DNA of 6,365 nt from assembly GCA_022795575.1 (NCBI GenBank), contig JAAWGY010000140.1, positions 1 to 6,365 of the forward strand, given 5' to 3'. The notes under the pieces are model-generated. The model made no database searches. It was not told the DNA's origin and saw nothing but the letters and a program-made list of their open reading frames with translations. Numbering within the stretch: position 1 is the stretch's first letter; each line of letters starts with the position of its first letter. Positions 1 through 5,636 of this stretch are shown here, piece by piece. The position numbers were made by a program, and so were the translations under genes. This stretch comes from Angelakisella sp. Lineage in GTDB: Bacteria; Bacillota; Clostridia; Oscillospirales; Ruminococcaceae.

Positions 1-196
1 ACTTGAAAGCCATCAAGGCTTCCTGCGTTTTTGGGGCTTCGGCAGCTGAAAAAGCTCCTCGCCCAGCTGTATGCCGCCAATTCTGATGATTGCTATAGTT
101 TACCAAAACGGGGCGCCGGATGCTTTCGGTTTTCCTTGGGGGTTTCTGACGATTTTGGGGCAGGAAGCTTACAATTTTCTGACGGGCCGCTCCCTG
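1..196. other. Left flank, no supported gene
   Basis: This stretch lies downstream of the last operon gene and is visibly less GC-rich than the coding regions. I see no complete gene. On the minus strand an ATG at 13-11 follows an AGGAAG five bases upstream, so another gene could begin at the window edge, but only four codons are visible. A 9-base direct repeat TTTCTGACG occurs at 143-151 and 176-184. I looked for an intrinsic terminator for the operon and found only short stems (for example AAAAC/GTTTT around 104-136) without a proper T run, so the operon may continue leftwards or end by another means. Confidence 0.5.
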
Positions 197-1597
197 CTAC
201 CGGTCGCTATGGCGCTGGAACAGGCTTGTCACCCGCTGCCAGAGGGTGCCGTCCTCATCCTCTTCCTCCGGGGCCGCGGCGGCAGAGGTATCCGGGACCT
301 TGATGTCCCCGGTTTTGATGACGAACTGCACCACCGCCACGCTGTCGTTTTTGTCGCTGACAAAGGACACCGGGTCAAAGCTCTTGGAGCGGTACTCGTC
401 GATCATCTCGTCCACCTTGTCGTCCACCTGGGCATCCATATCCGCCGACTGGTCCCGGAGCTGCATGGTGCCGTCGGAAAGCTCGGTAACGCCGTCCTTC
501 AGCTTCAGCACCCCGTCATAGAGGCTGTCTACGCCGTTTGTTAGCTGGTCGGTGCCCCCGGCCAGCAGCCCGCTGGCCGCTGCCACGGTGGGGATCCCCT
601 GTTCAAAGGCCCGGTAGACCGCCTTGATCCGGGCCTCTTCGGCGGGGGAGAGGCTGCCGGCGTACTGGTCCACCGCCCGGTCAAAGATGGGGCTTAGGGC
701 CTGGAAGGCGTCGTTCAGCTGCTTTGCCCCGGTGCTCAGCTGCAAAGCGCCGCTTTGCAGGTCCTCCGCCCCGTCCCGAAGGTCCTCCACCCCCTCCTGG
801 AGCTGGTCCACCCCCTCCTCCAGGGCGATGGCCCCGTCGTCCAGCTGGGCGGCGCCGTCCTGTAGGTCGTAGATCTGGTCCTTGATCTCGGCGGTGTCCG
901 GATCCTCGATATCCAGCACCAGGGGGATGCCGTTCACCTGGATGCCGTCCATCTCAAAATCCCGGACATCGGCGGTGACGGTAAAATCCTTCTCCTTGCC
1001 GGGGAGGACGATGTAGGACATCTGCCGCAGCTTGCCCACGTCGGCCATGGTGGCCCCCTCCGCCACAATGTTCTTGCAGCGCTCGCTATCCAGGGAAAGG
1101 GTGGTTTGCAGGGCGTAGTTGTCCCGGTAGACCTCCGCCGCCTCCGGGTTCTGCCGCAGGCTTACCCGGATCTCCAGGTGGCCGGTGGCCCCCGCCAGCT
1201 CCTCCCCGGGGATTTCCTTGCCGTCCAGCAGGTAGACGGCGGATACCCGCCAGGGCAGGCCGGCAATCCGGGCGGGGTCCAGCTCCCCCTGGTAGTAGAA
1301 CCTGCCCGCCGGGGCGGTAAAGGTGACGGTGTCGCCGGAGCAGGCCAGCTCCTGGGTGGTGGTGAGGTTTTTCACCCGGCGGTAGCTGCCGTAATCGGTG
1401 ATGCTGGTCTCCGCCGTCAGGTCGTAGGAGTTCACCACATAGATGGTGCCCTCCCCGCCTTCCGGGGTGAGGTTGACATAGATGACCTCGTCCTTTTCCG
1501 GGGCCTCCGCCCCGTAGGCGGGGATGGCCCCCAACACCGTCAGGGCGGCGGCAAGGGACAGGGCCGCGGCCCTTTTAATCCTGTTGCGATGCTTCAC
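197..1597 (-). CDS. Secreted XXXLXXG heptad-repeat protein (YhgE/Pip-related), third gene of exporter operon
   Basis: The product is 466 aa and secreted. Residues 1-30 form a signal peptide with a basic n-region (KHRNRIKR), an Ala/Leu core and an AYGA cleavage site before EAPEKD. Residues 31-240 look like a beta-rich extracytoplasmic domain. Two blocks of XXXLXXG heptads follow at residues 242-297 and 342-383, separated by a helical linker with a SLSPAEEARI motif. The SFVSDKN and VQFVIKTGDIKVP stretch (411-435) precedes an acidic hinge and an amphipathic tail, LWQRVTSLFQ. Such heptads are known from YhgE/Pip proteins and from extracellular parts of some MmpL/YdgH-type transporters. Unlike YhgE, this protein has no membrane segments beyond the signal peptide. 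The start is a GTG with GAGGAGG eight bases upstream, and no in-frame ATG offers a better start. It lies 21 bases after the Ig-like gene, so cotranscription is very likely. A role as an extracellular partner of the MMPL pump is inference. Confidence 0.88.
   Translation of the reverse strand: MKHRNRIKRAAALSLAAALTVLGAIPAYGAEAPEKDEVIYVNLTPEGGEGTIYVVNSYDLTAETSITDYGSYRRVKNLTTTQELACSGDTVTFTAPAGRFYYQGELDPARIAGLPWRVSAVYLLDGKEIPGEELAGATGHLEIRVSLRQNPEAAEVYRDNYALQTTLSLDSERCKNIVAEGATMADVGKLRQMSYIVLPGKEKDFTVTADVRDFEMDGIQVNGIPLVLDIEDPDTAEIKDQIYDLQDGAAQLDDGAIALEEGVDQLQEGVEDLRDGAEDLQSGALQLSTGAKQLNDAFQALSPIFDRAVDQYAGSLSPAEEARIKAVYRAFEQGIPTVAAASGLLAGGTDQLTNGVDSLYDGVLKLKDGVTELSDGTMQLRDQSADMDAQVDDKVDEMIDEYRSKSFDPVSFVSDKNDSVAVVQFVIKTGDIKVPDTSAAAAPEEEDEDGTLWQRVTSLFQRHSDR
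449..574 (-). repeat. Second XXXLXXG heptad block
   Basis: This encodes residues 342-383 of the heptad protein: SGLLAGG, TDQLTNG, VDSLYDG, VLKLKDG, VTELSDG and a degenerate TMQLRDQ. Leu is at position 4 and Gly at position 7 of each full unit. The register is unbroken, and the block runs into a charged helix (ADMDAQVDDKVDEMIDEY). Confidence 0.85.
707..874 (-). repeat. First XXXLXXG heptad block
   Basis: This encodes residues 242-297 as eight consecutive units: IYDLQDG, AAQLDDG, AIALEEG, VDQLQEG, VEDLRDG, AEDLQSG, ALQLSTG and a degenerate AKQLNDA. The strict Leu-x-x-Gly phasing over 56 residues, with acidic or polar filler, predicts a long extended helical or solenoid-like extracellular segment. 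The codons vary between units, so the pattern is kept at protein level and is not a recent DNA duplication. Confidence 0.9.
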
Positions 1598-1605
1598 AGC
1601 TCTTT

Positions 1606-1612
1606 CCTCCTC
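1606..1612 (-). promoter_or_regulatory. Ribosome binding site fixing the GTG start of the heptad protein
   Basis: GAGGAGG lies eight bases before the GTG at 1597-1595, in the 21-base gap after the stop of the Ig-like gene. It supports GTG as the true initiator, because the signal peptide begins directly there. Confidence 0.85.
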
Positions 1613-1618
1613 GTTTCG

Positions 1619-3274
1619 TTACCGTATCTCGATGCCGGCCCCCACCGACACCCCGGCTTGGTCGTCGTCATCATCGTCATCGTCATCTACCGTAAAGGCG
1701 ATGCTCCAGGGGAGGGCTTCCCCCCGGACGTCGGGCTGCTGCTGCCACGCCCGGCGGTTGCCCGCCTTGTCGGTGATGACCACCCGCTTTAGCTGAAACT
1801 GGTCCCACCGGTCCAGCTTGGCCCCGGGGATATGGCCCTTGTACCAGCCGTCGGCCTCCTCGTAGAGGGGGACGGTGATCACCCTGCCTTCGTCGTTTTC
1901 AAACCGGGCCCGGACGGTATCCACCCCGGAGCGGTCGTCTGCCGCCCGGATCCGGATGGGGAGGGAGACGCCGATCTCGGTTCGGTCCTCCATCTGGATG
2001 GCCAGCAGCGAGGGCGGGGTGGTGTCCGGGTTGGTGCTGGCGGTGCTCAGGGAAAAGGAGGCGGTGCAGGGCAGGGCCAGCTGGCTGCCGGTAAGGTCCC
2101 CCGGCCGGCGGTAGGTCTGGGCGTTTTTGGCCTCGTCTGTCACCACCACCGAATCCAGCAGGAAGGTGCCGGCGGGCTCGCAGGCGTTCACCCGCAGCCA
2201 GCCGGTGTAGACGTCGGTGCCCAGCATCCAATCCTGGCCCTGGGCCCGGATGACCTTGGAGACGGTGCGGCCGTTGGCCGGGTTTTGGAAGCGGACAGTG
2301 ATGTGGTGGAGCTTGGCGCCCCGGTCGGCGGCCTTTACCGCCACCTGGTACTCCAGGTAGTCGCCGTAGTCCCGGCACTCCCCCACCGTGACGGCCTGGA
2401 GGGCCGGGGCCAGCCCCCGGTCGCTGCCGTCCCCGATGATCCGGAGGCCGCAGGCAAAGGCGTCGCTTAGGGGGAGGGAATCCTTGCCGTAGCCCAGGAC
2501 GGTTTTGTTCCCCGCCCGGTCGGTGAGCTCCGCCTTCACCAAGCGGTAGCTGCCCCCGGGCTGGTGGTCATCGATGGGGATATCCCGCTGGTAAAGGTCG
2601 TCGTACTGCCAGTCCCTGCGGGAGAGGGAGGCGAAAAGCTTTTTGCCCCCCGGCTCGGCAAAGATCAACGTCGCCTTGTCAAAACCGGCGGCGTCATCCC
2701 TAACGGTGAGGGTGACACGGGCGGTGGGCGTGTTGCCGTTGGCGTCCTCCCCCGCCGTGATCACCTCCTCCAGCACCGAGCAGCCCAGCAGGACGGGGCC
2801 GGCGCTGTCGGCTGTCAGGGTAAAGGAAAGCTCCTCCTCCAGCAGCTCGGTGTCCCGGGCATTCCAGTTCATATCCGCCTCCCGGAGGTACCGGGTGCGG
2901 CCGTCCCGCCGGTCGATGAGGACGACGCTGCGCAGGGCGTACTCCCCCAGGGGGGCATCCGCCGGGAGCTCCAGCTCCCCAAACCAAAGGCCCTCCACCG
3001 CCGGGTCGCCGGGGCGGGGCTTCATGGGGAGGCTGAGGACCGTTTCGGTCTCGTCGTGGATAAACCGCACCCAAATGGAGCGGATGCCGTCGGGGTCATA
3101 GGCGTCCAGCCCCACCGAAAGGCTGCCCCCCGGGGCGGCGGTGGCGGCGCTGAGCTGGATGGTATCCAGCATAGGGCCGGGGTTGTAGGGGGGCTCCTCC
3201 GCCCCATAGGCGGTAACGGGGAGGAGCAGCCCAAGGGCCAGCAGCCCGGCGGCGATGTTGTTGCGGTGGTTCAT
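1619..3274 (-). CDS. Secreted four-repeat Ig-like domain protein with poly-Asp C-terminus
   Basis: The product is 551 aa and secreted. The signal peptide is residues 1-25 (Leu-rich core, TAYGA before EEPP). After it come four beta-sandwich-like repeats at about 30-155, 157-262, 288-410 and 418-529. Each carries a D/A-rich turn leading into a strand: DAYDPDGIRSIWVRF (57-71), VRDDAAGFDKATLIF (191-205), VKAADRGAKLHHITVRF (313-329) and IRAADDRSGVDTVRARF (442-458). Each then ends near a TDxAGN-like loop (TDRAGN 251-256, TDEAKN 379-384, TDKAGN 501-506, with a looser IDRRDG 120-125). This is the signature of bacterial Ig-like/cadherin-like surface modules. Nine consecutive Asp (530-538) precede the tail QAGVSVGAGIEIR. 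There is no LPXTG, membrane anchor, SLH domain or catalytic motif. The start ATG overlaps the exporter stop (ATGA) and has AAAGGAGG seven bases upstream. Five cysteines (165, 275, 300, 365, 403) are notable for a secreted Gram-positive protein. Its function is unknown; binding or scaffolding for the pump is inference. Confidence 0.85.
   Translation of the reverse strand: MNHRNNIAAGLLALGLLLPVTAYGAEEPPYNPGPMLDTIQLSAATAAPGGSLSVGLDAYDPDGIRSIWVRFIHDETETVLSLPMKPRPGDPAVEGLWFGELELPADAPLGEYALRSVVLIDRRDGRTRYLREADMNWNARDTELLEEELSFTLTADSAGPVLLGCSVLEEVITAGEDANGNTPTARVTLTVRDDAAGFDKATLIFAEPGGKKLFASLSRRDWQYDDLYQRDIPIDDHQPGGSYRLVKAELTDRAGNKTVLGYGKDSLPLSDAFACGLRIIGDGSDRGLAPALQAVTVGECRDYGDYLEYQVAVKAADRGAKLHHITVRFQNPANGRTVSKVIRAQGQDWMLGTDVYTGWLRVNACEPAGTFLLDSVVVTDEAKNAQTYRRPGDLTGSQLALPCTASFSLSTASTNPDTTPPSLLAIQMEDRTEIGVSLPIRIRAADDRSGVDTVRARFENDEGRVITVPLYEEADGWYKGHIPGAKLDRWDQFQLKRVVITDKAGNRRAWQQQPDVRGEALPWSIAFTVDDDDDDDDDQAGVSVGAGIEIR
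1661..1687 (-). repeat. Trinucleotide tract encoding nine aspartates
   Basis: Nine consecutive GAT/GAC codons sit near the 3' end of the Ig-like gene, 13 codons before the stop. The mix of GAT and GAC shows selection or drift beyond pure slippage, but gain or loss of units is still possible and would keep the frame. Confidence 0.95.
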
Positions 3275-5376
3275 GCGGTTGCCTCCTTTGGCGCGGTGGT
3301 GACGGCGGCGGCGCCGCCGGATCCTTCGTATAGCGTAAGCTTGCGGGTGGTGCGTTTTACCAGCCATTCCAGCCGGGTTAGGAGGGTGGGGAGCAGCACC
3401 AGCACCAGCACCACCGACAGGATGGCCCCCCGGGCCACCAGCACCCCCAGCTGTCCCACAATCAGGTTGCTGGAGCCGAACCGCAGCACCACCCCGGCGG
3501 TGGCCAGGATGCCGCCGGAGGTAAGGATGCTGGCGGCGGTGGAGCGGATGGTCTCGGTGACGGTCTCCTGCCGGGGCATCCCCCGGCGCAGCTCCAGGTA
3601 GCGGTTGGTAAAGAGGATGGCGTAATCCACCGTGGCCCCCAGCTGCACCGAGCTGATGATCAGGTAGCCGATATATTGCAGATGGGTACCGGTGAAGTAG
3701 GGCACCGCGATGTTGATGAAGATGGACGATTCGATGGTGAGCAGCAGCAGGACGGGGAGGGTGACGGACCGGAAGTTGATAAGGAGGATGAGCCCGATGG
3801 CGCCGATGGAGATGAGATTGACCTTGACGCTGTCCGCCGTGATGGTGTCCTTCATGTCATAGATGGTGGCGGGGATGCCCACCATGTAGTACTGGCCGGG
3901 GTAGTGGCTTTCGGCGATGGCCCGGAGCTCCTCCACAAAGCGGAAGGTCCCGGCGCTTTCGCTGGGGATGCGGGCGGAGACCACCAGCCGGGTGTACCCG
4001 CCGGAGGTAAGGAGCTTCAGCTGGTCCGGGGGGACGTAGGCATCGGGGATGCTGCGGCCCACCGTCTCCACATAGGAGAGCACCGAGCTCACCTGGGGCA
4101 GCGCCTTGATGTCGTCGTTAAGGGCCTGCTCCTTGGCGGTGCTGCCCACCGGCACCAGGATGGCGAAGGAGTTGGACTCGCCAAAGCGGTCGTTGATGGC
4201 GTCGCGCTCCCGGACGATCTGGGAATCGGGGCCGGTCATCTCGGAGGCGCCGTAGACAAAGTGGATGTTCTGCTGGGCCAGGTAGCAGGGGATGAGGAGG
4301 ACGGCCACCCCGATGGTGACAACCCCCTTGACCCGGTTGGTGGCTTTGGCCAGCCGGTGGAAGGAGGGCATAAAGGAGCGGTGGCTGGTGCGGTCGATGA
4401 GGCGGTAGCAGAACATGGTGGCGCAGGGCATGAACATCAGGGTTGTTGCCAGGGAGATGGCGATGCCCTTGGACAGGACATAGCCCATATCCGGCCCGAT
4501 CAAAAACTGCATAGCAATCAAAGCGGCAAAGCCCATCACGGTGGTAAGGCCGCTGGAGGCGATGGAGCCGGCGGAGCGCGTCACCGCCTGGGCCATGGCC
4601 TCCTCCGGGTCCAGCCCCTCCTGGCGCAGCTCCTCGAACCGTTCCAGCAGGAAGATGGCGTAGTCCATGGAGCAGGCCAGCTGGAGGATGGCGCCGGTGG
4701 TATTGGTAATAAAACAGATCTCCCCAAAGATAAGATTGGTGCCCATATTGATGACGATGGCCACCCCAACGTTGAGCATAAAGAGCACCGGCTCAAACCA
4801 GGAGGTGGTGGTAAACAGGAGGATCAGGAAGATGATGGGGACAATGATGCTCATCATCTTCACCATATCCGAGCTGGCGGAAAGGTGGGCGTCCACCGTT
4901 TCCACCGGGGAGCCGCTCATGGCGTTATCCTCGCCGATGATCTCCCGGATGGCCTGGACGGCGGCAATCTGCTTTTCGCTGGTGACGACCAGGGAGTAGA
5001 GGGCATCGCCGTCCCGGTACCAATCGGCCACCGTCTTCTGGTCCTGGATCTCCAGGGGGACGGTGATATCCACCTGGTCGTCCAGCCAGTTGACGTCGTC
5101 GACGCCGTCCACCGCCTCCAGCCGGGCCTTATAGGCCATGGCCTCCGGGATGGTGACATCCTGGATCATCACCCGGACGTTGGGCACTGCTTTGTCGTAG
5201 ATCTCGTCCATCAGGTCCAGCCCCAGGGTAGAGGGGGCATTGGAGGGGAGGTAATCCACAATATCATAATTGATCCGCACCATAGGGGTAAGCAGGGCAC
5301 AAAACACCGCTGCTCCCAGGAAGAGGGCCACTACCAGGCCCCGCAGGCGGATCATTCCCCTTACCATATTCTTCAT
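3271..5376 (-). CDS. MMPL/RND-superfamily membrane exporter
   Basis: The product is a 701 aa integral membrane protein of the MMPL (YdfJ-like) branch of RND transporters, proton-driven exporters of lipids or hydrophobic compounds. It has the expected two-fold layout. TM1 is at about 12-30 and extracellular domain 1 at 31-172, followed by five membrane segments to about 322. TM7 is at 351-368 and extracellular domain 2 at 369-515, followed by five more segments to about 665 and a short cytoplasmic tail. The two halves carry matching Asp-Tyr pairs, MDYAIFLLERFEE (D238-Y239) and VDYAILFTNRYLE (D584-Y585). These correspond to the proton-relay pairs established in MmpL3. I chose the start at 5376 because AAAGGAGGG sits nine bases upstream. 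A longer reading from 5550 would begin upstream of the predicted transcription start and adds a basic, non-membrane stretch. It is the first gene of the operon, and its stop overlaps the next start by ATGA. The length is normal for the family and no frameshift is visible. The substrate is unknown. Confidence 0.95.
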   Translation of the reverse strand: MKNMVRGMIRLRGLVVALFLGAAVFCALLTPMVRINYDIVDYLPSNAPSTLGLDLMDEIYDKAVPNVRVMIQDVTIPEAMAYKARLEAVDGVDDVNWLDDQVDITVPLEIQDQKTVADWYRDGDALYSLVVTSEKQIAAVQAIREIIGEDNAMSGSPVETVDAHLSASSDMVKMMSIIVPIIFLILLFTTTSWFEPVLFMLNVGVAIVINMGTNLIFGEICFITNTTGAILQLACSMDYAIFLLERFEELRQEGLDPEEAMAQAVTRSAGSIASSGLTTVMGFAALIAMQFLIGPDMGYVLSKGIAISLATTLMFMPCATMFCYRLIDRTSHRSFMPSFHRLAKATNRVKGVVTIGVAVLLIPCYLAQQNIHFVYGASEMTGPDSQIVRERDAINDRFGESNSFAILVPVGSTAKEQALNDDIKALPQVSSVLSYVETVGRSIPDAYVPPDQLKLLTSGGYTRLVVSARIPSESAGTFRFVEELRAIAESHYPGQYYMVGIPATIYDMKDTITADSVKVNLISIGAIGLILLINFRSVTLPVLLLLTIESSIFINIAVPYFTGTHLQYIGYLIISSVQLGATVDYAILFTNRYLELRRGMPRQETVTETIRSTAASILTSGGILATAGVVLRFGSSNLIVGQLGVLVARGAILSVVLVLVLLPTLLTRLEWLVKRTTRKLTLYEGSGGAAAVTTAPKEATA
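3282..3289 (-). promoter_or_regulatory. Ribosome binding site of the Ig-like gene, inside the exporter 3' end
   Basis: AAAGGAGG lies seven bases before the ATG at 3274-3272 and within the last codons of the exporter gene. Together with the ATGA stop/start overlap it indicates translational coupling. It also rules out the 31-residue upstream extension, which would be an Arg-rich read inside the exporter. Confidence 0.85.
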
Positions 5377-5441
5377 CCTCTGTCGCCCTCCTTTCCTTCT
5401 CTTCTCCCTTCGCCGGGGGATGCTGTCAGTAATCTTCTCAC
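5373..5441 (-). CDS. Possible 22-codon leader peptide upstream of the exporter
   Basis: A GTG at 5441-5439 is preceded at seven bases by GGGAGG (5454-5449), as good a binding site as those of the real genes. The frame encodes MRRLLTASPGEGRREGKEGD followed by RG, and ends in a TGA at 5375-5373 that overlaps the exporter ATG as ATGA, the same junction type as between the exporter and the Ig-like gene. It lies inside the predicted leader transcript. Against it, the peptide is low-complexity and basic/acidic, and follows from a purine-rich tract that may exist for other reasons. It does not resemble a known attenuation peptide. Treat it as a candidate only. Confidence 0.3.
   Translation of the reverse strand: MRRLLTASPGEGRREGKEGDRG
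5386..5394 (-). promoter_or_regulatory. Ribosome binding site fixing the exporter start
   Basis: AAAGGAGGG, nine bases before the ATG at 5376-5374, sets the exporter start directly ahead of the hydrophobic TM1 and excludes the upstream in-frame ATGs. Confidence 0.85.
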
Positions 5442-5489
5442 AATCTTTCCTCCCAACCCGCTGTTGTGTAACATTTCTGCCGTCTTTTA

Positions 5490-5508
5490 TTTGACAACGG
5501 TTGACTAA
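5490..5508. promoter_or_regulatory. Candidate TetR operator (imperfect palindrome)
   Basis: TTTGACAACGGTTGACTAA is a 19-base inverted repeat with 7 of 9 paired positions matching around a central G, and a perfect CAAC-G-GTTG core. It covers the -35 box of the regulator promoter (5501-5506) and lies about 7-25 bases into the predicted exporter transcript. A bound dimer could therefore repress both directions. The size and symmetry fit TetR-family operators; binding by the neighbouring regulator is inference. Confidence 0.5.
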
Positions 5509-5529
5509 CTTGACTGAAACCATTATAAT
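5501..5529 (+). promoter_or_regulatory. Sigma-A promoter of the TetR-family gene
   Basis: TTGACT (5501-5506), a 17-base spacer and TATAAT (5524-5529) make a near-consensus promoter reading right. Transcription would start near 5536 and leave a leader of about 100 bases before the regulator ATG. Two further TTGAC copies (5491 and 5510) flank this -35 at 10 and 9 bases, but their spacers to the -10 are 27 and 8 bases, so they cannot serve this -10. Confidence 0.75.
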
Positions 5530-5550
5530 AGACTTTAGAAGACATTTCAA
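5522..5550 (-). promoter_or_regulatory. Sigma-A promoter of the exporter operon
   Basis: On the minus strand TTGAAA (5550-5545), a 17-base spacer and TATAAT (5527-5522) form a strong promoter reading left. Transcription would start near 5515, giving a leader of about 140 bases. Its -10 overlaps the -10 of the opposite promoter, because ATTATAAT at 5522-5529 is its own reverse complement. Confidence 0.75.
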
Positions 5551-5551
5551 T

Positions 5552-5602
5552 CGTCAATTAACGCCTTTGATGTTTATTAACGGACACTTACACGGTTAAA
5601 TG
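5552..5602. repeat. Repeated TTAACG half-sites upstream of the exporter promoter
   Basis: ATTAACG occurs at 5557-5563 and again at 5576-5582. CGTCAATTAACG (5552-5563) is a 12-base near-palindrome with 5 of 6 pairs matching. TTAAC (5577-5581) and GTTAA (5595-5599) form an inverted pair, and ACGGTT recurs here (5592-5597) and in the main palindrome (5497-5502). These could be extra binding sites for the divergent regulator, but the arrangement is irregular. Confidence 0.35.
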
Positions 5603-5636
5603 TCGTTTATCCTGAAAGAGGGAAGGTAAACAAATT

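Noticed and set aside
43..69. CAGCTG at 43-48 and 64-69 as a terminator stem
   Set aside because: CAGCTG is a self-complementary six-mer; the pair gives a long unpaired loop and no trailing T run in the minus direction.
71..544. 157-codon open frame on the plus strand starting in the left flank
   Set aside because: Most of it is antisense to the heptad protein. The first 40 residues look somewhat protein-like, but there is no binding site before the ATG and no family I recognise.
449..874. Regular spacing in this region as a CRISPR or tandem DNA repeat
   Set aside because: The periodicity is a protein-level heptad (21 bases) with diverged codons, not identical DNA repeats with spacers.
1106..1792. 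228-codon open frame on the plus strand
   Set aside because: It spans the junction between two coupled minus-strand genes and has no binding site or domain.
2564..3601. 345-codon open frame on the plus strand opposite the Ig-like gene
   Set aside because: Antisense shadow that crosses the boundary of two real genes; Pro/Gly/Val-rich with no recognisable fold.
3676..5508. 610-codon open frame on the plus strand opposite the exporter
   Set aside because: It is antisense to a clear MMPL gene. Its His/Gly/Asp-rich composition is what GC-rich third positions give in the opposite frame; there is no plausible binding site or domain.
5377..5550. 58-residue N-terminal extension of the exporter
   Set aside because: It would start upstream of the predicted transcription start and overlap the promoter, and it adds a basic stretch before a normal TM1; the ATG at 5376 has a far better binding site.
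5570..5629. Two back-to-back tiny frames in the regulator leader (MFINGHLHG and MSFILKEGR)
   Set aside because: Neither ATG has a binding site, and such short frames are expected by chance in AT-rich leader sequence.
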